Assembly (NCBI GenBank): GCA_020002185.1
Contig: CM034534.1
Location: 14,718,136 to 14,782,135, forward strand
Origin: Paraescarpia echinospica
Lineage: Eukaryota > Annelida > Polychaeta > Sabellida > Siboglinidae
Length of the DNA stretch: 64,000 nt
Direction: 5' to 3'
Below, piece by piece: positions 33,301-48,300 of the stretch. The translations under genes were made by a program, and so were the position numbers. Below the pieces are notes generated by a model. The model ran no database searches. It was not told where the DNA came from and was given only the letters and a program-made list of their open reading frames with translations. Within the stretch, counting starts at the first letter, position 1, and the number at the start of each line of letters is the position of its first letter.

Positions 33301-36300
33301 TTTGAAAGACTACGCCGTGGTTGAATTCTTCAGAATGCTATTTTAATATGCAGTGCTGCAATCACTTTGGATGGTAACTGATAATGTATCCAATCCAGCA
33401 CAAAAGAATGTCTAATGAAATGTTTGTCAATTGCATATTCAGACTGGTCAGCAATAAACCAAGGTAAGCGCTTAGTCCTAGGCTAGGGTAGGCAATATGG
33501 TAATAATAGTTACCCATTTGTGTTTCTGCTAATAATCCGTGGAACATTTTGTGATCACATTTAAACTACTATTCATACAAAACTTATCTTGACACGGTGG
33601 CTATATATACACAGGTAATGTAATTTCTCTAATACACGTGCCAGATTATGTCTTTATGTGTAAAACAAGAGGACAGATTATTTGAGAGCAAAAGGTATAC
33701 TAACGAAAATTAAAAATGATGAAACTAATGCAGAGTTAAGAGAATTGTCTAGTGGGTATAAATGCTTTATAAAACAAATATAAAAATGCTACCATAAACA
33801 ATTACATGAAAACTTGCGCAACCTAAAACATAGCAAGCCTGCAGAATACTGGGTTATACTTAATAAAGCAAGTAACAGCAGTGAAAAATGTGGAAATATT
33901 TCACTGGATAAGTTTATGAACCACTTTGAAAAACTCGGTGAAAAACCTGAAAGTGAAACTGCAGCTAGTGAGATACCTTTTGATCCAAGAAAGATTTCCC
34001 AGTCAAGTGAACACATAAACAGACCATTCACGCAAAATGAGGTACTAATGCAAATCAAACCAGACTTCTTATGCAGTTCAATTACATAATATTACACAGC
34101 ATAATTAGCAGACATAGCAAACTAAAAAAATTATTATTAAGAAACAGCTGTCTCACAGATTGTTTTCAATCTACAAAATAATAAACCATACAAAAGACCA
34201 AATGCCTAAGTTGTGATCCAAATGTGTTGTTCACCTAACAGTGCTAATTAATGAAGAAACCATGCAGCTGGCAGTGTCCAAGACTACTGTTTGGTCAGAG
34301 GGTGGATTAGCACCTGTCACTGTCCAAGGGTCAGTATCCCCCCTGTTCTTTAGCTAGGCTGAAAGGTGCTGTTGCAAGCTGGCTAAACTGGTCTAGAAGT
34401 TGTTGACACAAGCCTCTGCCAGTGACCAATTACAGATCAGTCACAGTTTCCATCAGGCAGAGACCATTCCTGGACGGTGAGGTGGGTGGTGGAGTGGGTC
34501 ACTTGGCACTTTGCAGACTGTGCATTTGACAGATGTTGTAGGAAAAGGGATTAGTTGAGGAAAGGAATGTAACCCAGATAGAGCTGCTACTGCAGTAGAC
34601 TATTTAGTTAGCAAATTTAGCATTTTAGGGGACCTTTGGTGCCCTTAGAATGATTCAAATCAAATACAGATTTCTTGTGTATAGTGGCACTACCACATGA
34701 AATGTCTATACAAAATTAGAGAAAAAGTTACTGAAAAGTTTTTGAAAAAAAATAGACAAAATGTACAAATTTTTTCAGTTTTGGAGCTAGCTAGGGAGCC
34801 CTTAGAACGATTCAATCAAATACAGATTTCTCGTACATAGTGGCAATGTCCTAAGATACGTCTAAGCTAAATTAGAGAAAAAGTTGCTGAACGGTTTTTG
34901 AGATACGGCACCTAACGGCGGATGTAGAGTGATGGCAATAGTCCGTTGGACCTTCGGCCCAAAGGACTAAAAACAATCCACAATAAACAACATTATTTTA
35001 TACAGCTTCAGTTATTTTAATAAATCATAGAAGCGTAATATTATTGTTTGTTAGTTCTTTCACAATCGTTTTCATTCCAAATATGTGGGAAATGCTTGTA
35101 ATCTACTTGGAACATATTCACAGGAAAGGCTACAAAACACAGAGTAAAAAATAACACGTAGTTATGCTGGGAAACAGGTTTATGGATCTAAAAGTATGCA
35201 TATACAGTACAAGAACTAAGACATGCATGAATTGAAGCTGAAACACAAATATGCATTGCACGTTTTTTATTTTGGTCGATTCTAATCATACACATTGACA
35301 CTTGAAAATTGAGAAGTCAAGGGTCTGCAGTGAGCAACCTATTAGCCAATTCCACATCATGCATAATAACATACTGAGGTGACCACAAAGCGAGCTCTGA
35401 CTGTAGTCAAATAATTTAAATGTTCCCATATCATAATGCTATTCTCTCATCTGGTATGTCAATACCAGACGAGAGAATAGCATTATTGTATGGAACATTT
35501 AAATGTTGTATTTTTGTTATTATTATGCTTTTGTAATGTGCCAAATATCCAGGTAAAAACCTGCTAATAGGTGCTAACAGGATAAAATTATGTACCCTTT
35601 TAAACATTTAGCAAAGTCAAAGATAAAAAAATGTTTTTAAAAGACAATTAAACATAAATTAAACGATTAAGATAAATGAACAAACCAGATGAGGGAATAG
35701 CATTAAAATATGGGAGCACTTCAATTATTTCAAGGCATAAACAGTTGAACCTTGCATTATGGTCACCTCAGCAATACATGTTTTATGTGGAATTAGCTAA
35801 AAGGAACTAAAGGTAACTAACTTTTATGCCAAGAATAGATAGTCGAAAACCAGGCTGAGGTTCGTCAAAAACAACAGGGTTAGTCAAAATCAAAATAGTA
35901 AGCATTAAAATTGTCAACAGATGGATTGAATGGCCAGAGGGCTAAGATGGATATGCAAGGTTATAAAAGTACGTTTTAAAATGACGGTGGAATTGTGTAC
36001 TATTTTCAACTGACCTAAGAGGGAGCAAGTTCCAAAAAGTTGGCACAGCAACATAGAAAACCTGAGTTCCGTTGTTTGTATTAATGCTAGTAACAAAATG
36101 TAAATCAAAGCTATAGTTGATCGAAGCTGGGTAGGCTTTCATGTAGGAGTAAGCACCGAGTATAAATACTTTGAACTTATTGTTCCCAAGACCATTAAAT
36201 TTCTGCAGTCGCCAATTACAACATTGCATGCAGCAGATACTTATTTCATATGAAACCAAACATAACATCAGATAGGCAACACCTGGAGAATGACTGACCA

Positions 36301-39300
36301 CTCGATTTGTCCACTAAAAAAGTAAATAACTGTAAATAATTATCTATGCGTGCTTTGAAATACTTCACCAATTGGTCCAAGGATGCGAATGAACAAAGAA
36401 AGAGGCAACTGGACTTCGGCGCCTGGGAGGAGATATATTTACTGCCTCCAAGTTAGCAAATTAATATGCATATATTCACCTGCCGGTTAGTCAGCTTCGC
36501 AATGGCGGTCATGTCACTTTTCTTGTTGAGGACAATCACCGCACATTCTTTGTCGCACATCTGTTTCAGCGCTTTCACAGCACGTGCAATGGCTGCTGGT
36601 GTTTGACCAAATATTTCGAAGGTTCCACTGATGCTCCGTTGCTGCTGTTGCTGGCTGGCATTGCCTTGAGTGCAGGACACGCTGCGTCTGCCTGACCGTT
36701 TGCGTGATGTTTTCGCAGAAGGCGAAGATGCCATTGCTGGGAAACATGATAAGGTTAAACAACTCCATCTGGAAAGTATATTTTATATTGGTAGGTGGCG
36801 ATATGATTCATTGTATAGCATCTTCGGATGGGTATTAACATTGCAACATGATGGATCATTTTTTTAATTTACAAGCAGCGGCGATACGAATTTTCGCTGT
36901 GTCTCATCGTTCAAATGTTGATGGTGGTATAACCGATATTCATAAATGTTTCTCTCTAACTAACAAAGTGGAGATTCAAAGACTTCTTGTGTCTGCAGAA
37001 CAATGTCTGAAGAATCTGAAGCAGCTCCTGGGATGGCTGGATTCACTGGTGACCAGAGCAGATTATGGATAATAATAACAATACTGATTAAACAGTGTAG
37101 GTGATGTAATTAAACACTGCAATCAGAAGATTACATATTTAACTAACTGATTAACGGAACAATAAATAAAGCTCAACAGTTATCGCCATAAAAGTATTTT
37201 TATTTTAAAGTCGTTCCCTGACCATTTAGCTTCTATTATCGCCATTTATGGCTACAATAAATCGAATGTAACATCATGCGCACTCTGGTAAGAAGAGATA
37301 TTGCCACATTGCCCAAAGGTTAGCACATATAGATCATAAACTATTTCAACAAGTTAGATAAGGTTTGTGCAGTACTTTAAACTCTACATCAAATTGAGAC
37401 ACAATTTGAGATTATGTTTCTATAGCATCGACACTCAACATAAGCATTGGATATCAAAGAATTCCAAATATGGAATCACACAATGAACATCTTCTGGAAA
37501 ACAGAACTTAATTCACCACAATGTAAGTGTTCGATGCCATGATGTACACCGCAAGCACGCCAGCATGAATGCTGACCATGCCAAGTGTTTGAAACGTTAG
37601 TTTGTTAGTTGTTTAATCGACACCCCACTTACCTATACTCTGGGCAGTGTCATCACCGGCGGAAGTGTCACCAGACATCATCGCCAGGCGCGAACCAAAT
37701 ATGATGCCCACACTGCTTTCAAATGATTTGGTGATTTCTCCGGAACGATCCAGCAGCGACACTTTCTTGACACATGTGTGTTTGTGATTCTCCAGAAAGT
37801 CTCTCAGCGCTGCCACGATGGTCAGGGTACATGTATCTAAGGGAAAGCCGTAGACACCAGAGCTCAGTGCAGGAAAGGCAATCGAAGACAGACCCAATTG
37901 CTCGGCCTTTGTCATGCTCGCAGAGATAGCGTCACTGAGAGCATTAACTTCGTCAGATTCGCCTCCTCGCCAGACAGGAGCGACTGCGTGGATCAACTCT
38001 TTGCAAGGCAGCTTGCCTGGTGTGGACACAAACACTTGGCCTGGTTGAAGCTTGCCGTGATCTCTTACATAGGCGTGACACTGCTTCTGGATCTGTTGAC
38101 CTCCTAAATGAAACAATGGATTACAACACGTTAAGGCTGTCATCATAATGAAATATTCTGATGTAAAATATACTTAACCCGTAATTTACTTTACATACAC
38201 TGTATACTTAATGAGATATGATTGAGCAAAATGTACAACAAAGTTATATGGAAATAACTGAAATGTGTTAATGACATGTAGGGAGGTAATAGCATTACCA
38301 TGTTTCAATAATCATAATATTAGTCAATGTGCACACACATAGACAACATACATTATTCCGTCAATATACCATGACATCTTAAACTTTTATAAATGAAATT
38401 ACAGTGAAATGTTTAGGCAACAAGAAACAAATGATGGTTGGCGATATAAAATATAATCAATCAGACAATGTATTAAATGTATGACATGTGTAATGTTTTG
38501 AAGGAGAGGTGCATAACATAACAAATAAACTAAGAGGGATCTCCGCATTAATTTGGACATGTGACATGGGAATAAACATCTAGTGCGATCAAGATGGCAA
38601 GGAGGCTGCCAGAGATGGGCAAAACAGCAGACAACGACAAAGAATACGAACGAGAGACGTGGTGAGGAGAGATACGGATGTGACAGAGGTTGTCAAGGAG
38701 GATGTAATGGACAGGGCGTCATGGTGAGGAGGGACATGGAGGTGACAGAGGTTATGGAGGATACAATGGAGAGGGTGTCACGGTGAGGAGAGACATGGAG
38801 GTGACAGAGGTCGTGGAAGATGTAATTGAGAGGGTGTCACGGTGAGGAGACATGGAGGTGACACAGGTTGTGGAGGAGGACACAATGAACAGGGCATCAA
38901 GGTGAGGAGAGACATGGAAGTGACAGAGATTATGGAAGATGTAATGAAGAGTGTGTCACAGTGAGGAGAGATGGAGGTATCAGAAGTTGTGGAGATAGCA
39001 ATGGACGGGGCATCGAGATGCGGAGAGACATGGAGGTGACAGAGTTTGTGGAGGATGCAATGGACAGGGCATTGTGGTATGGAGACATGGACGTGGTAGA
39101 GGACGTAATGGACAGGGTGTCATGGTGAGGAGAGACATGGAGGTGACAGAGGTTGTAGAGGAGGACACAATGGACAGGACATCAAGGCAGGTTACATAAT
39201 ATCTGCTGTTTAATACCTGCAGTGACAATAGCTTTAGCTAGACCTCCAAAGTGATCCAGTTGTTCGTTGGCAGTGTTGACAATGGCATCCGCGCAGAACC

Positions 39301-42300
39301 TTGTCAAATTTTCCTGAACAACTTCCACTGTGACTCCACCAGGAAGCGTGATGGTCACAACGGATTCAATCACAACCTTGTGTTGTGCCTGAAGACGACC
39401 AATGGCTCGCTTTCCATCTCCACTTGACAAAAATGCTGATGCCCCTGGCTTGTCAACTTTACAACGATTCACCTTAACACAGTCAGCCAGTGCCCCCAAT
39501 TTGCGCACAGTCCCATCAAGTCCTGTCTTCCTTCCTTTCACGACAAATCCACACGGTCCATCCGTCTTTGGCGTAACCTTGATGTTGTCATCTCGGAATG
39601 CGATCCGAACATCATTGACTTCCTTCTTCATGTACTTCGCCATATAGTCTACGATGCCATGCTTCATGATAACAAATTTCTCGACGATGATTTGCTGCAC
39701 AAGGAAATCGTGTATACACTTGATAGCTAGTTCCACTGGTTTCGCTGCCCCGGATACAGTGATGCCATCTTCAGTTTCGGTTACTTCCAAAAAGCCTTCA
39801 TGATCAGACTTCACCCTGTCCAGCAGCGCTTTCCAATTCTGTGCCGACTGGATGGCTGTCAGATCAGCAACAATTTTCTTCACGGCTACACAACTTTCGA
39901 TCACTTTGCAGGCAATCGTCAAATTCTCTTTGTTGAGTGCCCAAACACCAAGTTTCTTCTTTCCAACAGCCTGGAACACGGCACGAATATTCATTCTCTT
40001 GAACCCCTGTACAACATCTTTCACCATAACTGTTCCTGTGATTACCTTTATCAACGCTACAGACATGTCCATCTGTGTTGAGGTCATACTCTTGAAAGTA
40101 GCCGACATATCAGCCTTAGCTGACGCGATGCTTTCAGACATACCGGTGAAACAGACTGATCGAGCTCTGTGGTCAATGATTGCTATCAGGCCTGGAAATT
40201 GCTTCTGCACGTTCCCTTTAAAACCTGTTGCATTCAACATCCTTAGCTGGTGTTCCTTCAGATTTCGTACGGTCTCAGTGGCTGTCTGAGATGTCCCTGG
40301 TCGCAACTTTGCACGGTCGCCATTCAAACGCAGCAAAATATTATCTACTTCATCAGTCAGCCCAAAGACGGACACCCGACATTCCTGGTCCTTGACTTCA
40401 ACTACGATCCTGTTGCTGTCAAGGCTGTCCACATAGCTGATGCGTTGCAAGAAATCCATCCAGATTTCATTCGGGATATGCACGTCTTCAGACGCGAAGA
40501 CTTTTTGCAACAGCCCTAAGAAGGTGTCTTCAACAGTCTGCTTCCAGTCTGTGTCGAATGTGTGTGCAATTTTCTTCCAGTTGCCAGTCAAGCACGTCAA
40601 CTCCACCGAGGGATCCAGGGAGCTGTAATTATCCCAGCCAACGTCAGCGGCCACTTTTGCCATCATATTGTCCACGATATGACGACATGTGGGTGACCTA
40701 TGAACGAAGTTTAAGATGTCTGAATTGAATCCTGAAACCACTATTTTGTCGGCAGACATAAGTGCATCGTGACATGGAAATATCGGTCCCAAGTCTTCAT
40801 AGTAAACTGTCACGTGCAGTGACTGGTCATTGAGCTTGTGGCAGCCTCTGGCGAGAATGTCATGAACAACTGCAAATGGCGAGAAGCACAACTGAGTAAT
40901 GTTAATTTAAAATGATCATCAGACGTGTGTGAGGTGTGCGTGTGTTTGTGTATATTCGATGCCAACACACATGCACACACACACACATTTCATTTAAAAT
41001 GCAAAAGGCAATACAGTATGACTAAATTACACACTGAACAATTAACCATTTCAGTACGACAGGCCGGATTTCCGGCCACACTGTCTGTGATGCTTCATTA
41101 CTACAGGCCGGTTATTCGGGATTGACGATGTTTGCTATTGAAATCATTTTTACTCATAATTATCCACTACATGGAGCAACTTGTTGTGTACGATTGTCAA
41201 GGTGAATATATTAACTATTCAGCAGTGGTCATCAGTTATTATTCCTCAACAATAGTTTATGGAGATCTTCACGCTTTTTAATGATGGATTATTAAAATCT
41301 GCGGTGGCCACAATGGCGAATGGCACTACTTCAACTAGCGATTTACCACCGTATGTTTTGGACAGATTATGCAAAAATTACTGCAAAACATTGAAATCTT
41401 GATGGCCATCTTGGATTGCTGGTTACCGTGACGGCGGAATGTAAAATGTATGGCTTGTTTTACTCGCTGATTATCATACTTTCCAAAAATATATAACATT
41501 CCTATTCATAAAATGCATTTCTGTTGCTCGAATCTTGACTTGAAGTGAGGTAGTCCATTGTCTTGCATATTTACTTGGAATGCAGTATTCAGTGGCCACA
41601 GCTGGTTAGGGCTGTAGTACTGAAATGTTTAATATATTTAAATAATGTGCAATTAATAATGCAATAAATAAGATATTAATAAAAGTGACACTGCCAGAAA
41701 CATGTTGCAATATCACAAAACCAGGGTATGTGTAACGTTCGGCTGATCAGACTGACTGCCATTTTGAGAACTTCTTAATACCAATACTTCTTGTACACGA
41801 AGCGTATTCAACTTACTTGCAGAGTCTTCCACCTCAATGAGCGCATAGTTATGCTCGCGATGCACAGTGACGTGAACCACTTGGCCTCCCCCGCTGTGTT
41901 TCTTGCTGTCAAAGTACAGAGTGAGCATGTCCTGAGACACACTGCCGACGTTGTGTACTTGGACAACACGAGAGATTGGTACTCGGTGCACACTTAGCAT
42001 GGTGTCTCGGAGTGGCCGCGTGACACACAACACACGCAGACTGTCGAAATCTGAAACAAAATGCACACAACCAACCATGACAATGTTATAATACTAATTA
42101 ACTAACAAATGTCTTGTCCATATACTTGTTCTCTGATTTGGTATATTGGAGCCCCGAGTGCACGTTATACCAACACACTGGGATATGATAACATTAATAT
42201 ATATAATAAGTAAAAGATGTGTGTACGTGCATGCGTGTGTGCGTGCGTGCATGCGTGCGTGTGAGCACTTGCGTCTGTGCATGTGTGTATCCGGTGGTCC

Positions 42301-45300
42301 TAATCCACCAACCACCGCTTCAGAACTTTCCTTAAACCCATCACTAAATATCGCTGGCCCTTTATAACTGGTGTCTATGCTGTGGAACTAGAAGATCCCA
42401 CACAAAGTAAAAGTTGCGTAACAAGTCAATGTGGCTTGTTTAATAGATTTTTACGGAGTGCATAATGCATTCGTGTTTCTAGCAGCTTTACAGCACTGCA
42501 AAAATGCATCTAACGTAGAGAATAACATAAATATCTGATATGTAGCATCATTGTTGATCACATGCGAGACATGGTGGCTGGAGACACAAGCCATGTCAAA
42601 GGGAGGTCATCTGTCTTCTTTATAACTAAATATACTAGGATAAATATATTGAGTATACTGCCAGCCATATTGCAATTAGTAAACCCAACATATTGTTCAG
42701 TATTTGAATTTGTAGCCTGCAAAAAACAAACAAAACAGTCAGATTATAAACAACCGTATTAGCAATGTAATAGATGGCGGATGATTTAAATGTATTAGCA
42801 ACATAATAGATGGCGGATGATTTAAATGTATTAGCAATGTAATAGATGGCGGATGATTTAAATGTATTAGCAACATAATAGATGGCGGATGATTTAAATG
42901 TATTAGCAACATAATAGATGGCGGATGATTTAAATGTATTAGCAACATAATAGATGACGGATGATTTAAATGTATTAGCAACATAATAGATGGTGGATGA
43001 TTTAAATGTATTAGCAACATAATAGATGCCAGATGATTTAACTGTATTACCAACATAATAGATGCCGGATGATTTAAATGTATTAGCAACATAATAGATG
43101 ACGGATGATTTAACTGTATTAGCAACATAATAGATGCCGGATGATTTAAATGTATTAGCAACATAATAGATGATGGATGATTTAACTGTATTAGCAACAT
43201 AATAGATGGTGGATGATTTAACTGTATTACCAACATAATAGATGCCGGATGATTTAAATGTATTAGCAACATAATAGATGACGGATGATTTAACTGTATT
43301 ACCAACATAATAGATGCCGGATGATTTAAATGTATTAGCAACATAATAGATGACGGATGATTTAACTGTATTAGCAACATAATAGATGGTGGATGATTTA
43401 ACTGTATTAGCAACATAATAGATGGTGGATGATTTAAATGTATTAGCAACATAATAGATGGCGGATGATTTAAATGTATTAGAAATATAATAGATGCCGG
43501 ATGATTTAACTGCAGAGATCTTTGCTGTTGAGACAGATTGCGATATTCCCACATTCAAGAAAAGCAACATGGTTCATTCGGAGCCTAGGTATAAACAACC
43601 AATTTTCACAAATGTTTACCTGGAGGGCTGGTGAACGTTATCATTGCCACCCCTGGCCGCTGACTAAATGTGATATGCTGTATTTCGTTGTGAAGACTTG
43701 TCTTTGTGAAGAACTTCTTCAAGTCGTCACTTGTACAGGCCGCTGACAAGCCAGTAACAAGCACCGTAGACTCTTCGACTGGCCCTGACACCACTGGCAG
43801 AGCTTGTTGAGGCGTCATCAATGTCACTTGCACTTCTGTGTTGTTGACCTTTAGTGGCTGTTTCTCTACCACACTTCGGGCGCCTGTGTAGTGAAATTAA
43901 GGGACGTCAATTGTTATTATACATAAGTGTCAGAACCGGGGGTGGGGGGCTGGAGATAGGATCAGCTCCCCAATATATAGGGACGGGGTGCAATTTTGGA
44001 TGCAATTTGAGGTTTTTTGAGAGGGGGTGGGTGGGTTTTTGGCAAACCTCAAAGGGTAGGTGGTGCAACTGGAGGTTTATGGCAAGCCTCAATGGGGTGC
44101 AACTGTAGGTTTATGGCAAGCCTCATTGGGGTGCAACTGGAGGTTTATGGCAAGCCTCAATGGGGTGCAACTGTAGGTTTATGGCAAGCCTCAATGGGGT
44201 GCAACTGTAGGTTTATGGCAAGCCTCAATGGGGTGCAACTGTAGGTTTATGGCAAGCCTCAATGGGGTGCAACTGTAGGTTTATGGCAAGCCTCAATGGG
44301 GTGCAACTGTAGGTTTATGGCAAACCTCAATGGGGTGCAAGTGTAGGTTTATGGCAAGCCTCAATGCCTGCAAATGGGGTGCAACTGGAGGTTTATGGCA
44401 AGCCTCAATGCCTGCAACAAAGGGGTGCAACTGTAGGTTTATGGCAAGCCTCAATGGGGTGCAACTGTAGGTTTATGGCAAGCCTCAATGGGGTGCAACT
44501 GTAGGTTTATGGCAAGCCTCAATGGGGTTTATGGCAAGCCTCTGTAGGTTTATGGCAAGCCTCAATGGGGTGCAACTGGAGGTTTATGGCAAGCCTCAAT
44601 GGGGTGCAACTGGAGGTTTATGGCAAGCCTCAATGGGGTGCAACTGGAGGTTTATGGCAAGCTTCATTGGGGTTCAACTGGAGGTTAATGGCAAGCCTCA
44701 ATGGGGTGCAACTGTAGGTTTATGGCAAGCCTCAATGGGTTGCAACTGGAGGTTTATGGCAAGCCTCAATGGGGTGCAACTGGAGGTTTATGGCAAGCCT
44801 CAATGGGGTGCAACTGTAGGTTTATGGCAAGCCTCAATGGGGTGCAACTGGAGGTTTATGGCAAGCCTCAATGGGGTGCAACTGGAGGTTTATGGCAAGC
44901 CTCAAATGAATGCAACCGTAGGTTTTGGATGAGCCTCAATGTGGGTTTTTTATGAGCCTCAACGGCGGGTGCAACTGAAGATTTTTGGAGAGCTTAAAAT
45001 TGTTGAACGTCCCCACAAAAAATACAGAATGGCACCCCTCCCCTGTCTTTTGATGTCATGATCCAACAGCAGAATGGCCCAGCCCACCCAATTACAATTT
45101 CTTTCTATCACCAATGCGCGGATGGGCGGATCGTGTCTACAATCAGTGGTATTGAAATTGAAACACCGGATGATATCACTCAGAGATACGAGTAGATCTG
45201 CACCAAAATACCTATCACGCAGGAAGGCCCATTACACAGAAAGTTACTTGCCCAATAGAATTACACTGTACAAACACTCATCATAATCGAACACATAGTT

Positions 45301-48300
45301 TTAACATAATTTACTTTGACAACCTGATTGTTCTATTCTGTCTCTAATAATCCACTAATATGTACGTGATATTTTGTCAATTGTTGGTATCAATTTTTTC
45401 TTTCTACCTAGAAGTAAACCTGCGCAGGAGCTTTCTGAGTGTCTAGACTTATTCTGAAGTGCCAGACTATGTACCTACGACAAAACCAAGTGAATGTTCG
45501 TGTTTTCCAATAATAGCTATACTTACTCTCTGGGTCGATGTATGTGATGATGGCGACGCCTTGGTCATTGTCATATTCAAGTTCCTCTATGTCTCCACCG
45601 CCAGACATGCGACGATTCTCAAAAAACAGCGACAGAAACTCCCTCGACGTGTCTTTGGCAATTCCACACACTCGAACTGCCCTAGGCCGAGTGAATTCTA
45701 CATCGAGTCCAGCATAGGCGTCATGCAAGGGGGTAATTGACAGTTGGGCTCCACCAAGTGTCAGGTGTTCCAAACTCATCAGTTTTGCAGCTCCTAGAGG
45801 AAATAGAAAAGACCTGATCAATACCAAATTTGCCAACATCAATAACAAATCTCCTAACCAAGAACAAATGTGTGATTGCACACATACCGACACATGGATG
45901 CACGTACTGTGCGTTTCTGTGTACGTGTGTACTCTACGTACATACACGTATGTACACGTGTACATATGCATTAACACAAACACACATGCACACACACTCA
46001 CACACACACACTCACACACATACACACACACTCACACACACACTCTCAGACACACACACTCTCACACACACACACTCACACACACTCATATATACACACA
46101 CTCACACACACACTCGCACACACACACACGCACACTCGCACACACTCACACACACACACACGGATGCACACACACCCTCACAAATACACTCTCACACATA
46201 CAGTCACACACCCACCATGCGCACGCATGCATGGACACATGACATGCATAGCATCTACACACATTCATACAACCAAACGCACATGCACGCGCATTCACAC
46301 ACATGGACGCACACTCACGCGCATGCACACATCACACTCACACGCACTCGCACACACGCACCTGAACATACACACATTCACTAGGCCACGAGATATTATG
46401 GGTAACAATTAGTATCTAAACCAAATTAGTTTGTTGACCATATGTATACCTTTACTAATATTAGTTGAAACCAGCCTCTGTCTTGAGAGACAATGCTTGT
46501 TGTAGCTGCAATCATGTAGATCGACATGGGTTTCTGGCTTGACGTCTCGCACGCTTGGTTTCCTGGTTCGTCCGAAATGCCTTGATATCGTTAGCTGAAC
46601 CAGCCGTAAGACAGCCTTGTCAGATGGCTCTGTCCTCAGCAACAGTCTGCCACAGAATAGGGTCAATGCCATAGTCTTTGAGATGACTAGTGACCACATC
46701 TCTAAATCACAATTTGGGTGTGCCTACTAGAAGTATGTCCTCAGTCTACTCCCTGTACAGGATGGACTTTGGGGGGCAGTCACTGGGCATCCACTGCACG
46801 TGTCCAAGTCATTGTAGGCGCCTGTGTTTGAGGATGTTGCTCAGTGGTGTTGACTTGGAGTACTGCAGGGTCCCAAGATTGGTAATTCTATCCTGCCATA
46901 CACCAAGGATTGTTCGCAGGCAATGAAGGTGAAAACTGTTGAGTCTCCATTCTTGTTTGTGGTACCTTGTCCATGTCTCTGAACAATAAAATACTAACAC
47001 AAGGATGGTACAACACAAACATTGTACACGTTCAGCATGGTGTGCAATGTTAGGTTCCTCTTGGAGCACTTACGTTCTTGTTGGACATGTTTACTAATAT
47101 TGCTTCATGCATAATACATGAGTATCCAGAAAGCAGGCAGGCTGCGAGAGCATCTCAGACATTGTGCACAAGTAGTGTACAGAGGAGGCAGCGTCATGGC
47201 ATCTGCTTCTGCACCGTCTTTGGCCTGTAAACCCAGTTACCTGTGATGGGATATTTATTCGGGGTGGGACAAGGAATAACTACACATGGTGGGGCAGGGG
47301 ACAGTTACCTGTGGTGAGACATGGGACAGCTACATGTGGTGGGACAAGGGACAGTTATCTGTGGTGAGACAGGGGACAGTTACATATAGTGAGACAGGGG
47401 ACAGTTATTTGTGGTGGGACAGTTACCTGTGGTGAGACAGGGGACAGTTACCTGTGGTGGGACAGTCACCTGTGTTGAGACAGGAGACAGATACCTGTAT
47501 TGAGACAGGGACAGTTACCTGGGATGGGACAGGGGACAGTTACCTGTGGTGAGACAGGGGTCAGTTACCTGTGGTGGGACAGGTGAAAGTTACCTGTGTT
47601 GAGACAGAAGACAGTTACCTGTGGTGGGACAGGTGACAGTCACCTGTGTTGGAAATGATGGCAAGATAGTGTTATCTTTCCTAGAATCAGAAACGCAACC
47701 AGGAACAGAACAACCATGTTGCTCACACAGAACATGTGTTGCTAAAGATGCAAGGGGATTTGCTAGGTTAGCCTTGTTTTGAGATTAAAGTGATGACGCA
47801 TGAATATAATAGGAATAATAATAAATAAATTATTTCTTCCACGCCAATATCCTCAGAGAATCCAAGCTTAGTGTCGCAACAAGACCAAATGATTCTCATA
47901 TTCGTGTGCTAGGCAAAAGTCAGGAGGATACGCGATATAAAAAATATAGGTTTTCAGGTGACAGCGAAATGTAACAATATATTCTGCTTTTAACACTGAC
48001 GGGAAGTGAATTCCATATAGTCAATGCAGCAACTGAGAAAGTTTGAGTTCCAGCCTTTGTCTTCACTCTGGGAACAGACAGTAAATTTAAACTAGACGAC
48101 CGAAGTTGTCTGGGCTGTCTTGCTGGGGTGAGCATTGAGTGTAAATATGTAGGTTGTTTGGATGAAAGGGCCAGGTAGGTAATTGTACAGATCTTCAACA
48201 TAATGCGATATAACATAATATATGTTAGGAAAAGTGTATTACCTTGAGGATTCTTGAATGCAACTATGGCCACACCGGCCCCTATGTCATAGTCACATGA

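Noticed and set aside
42635..43570. Open frames of 311 and 271 codons with perfect 12-residue repeats
   Set aside because: They arise because the 36-bp minisatellite is a multiple of 3. Flanking splice sites place the array in an intron, and two frames are open at once.
45830..46384. 184-aa Thr/His-rich ORF
   Set aside because: Pure (CA)n microsatellite translation.
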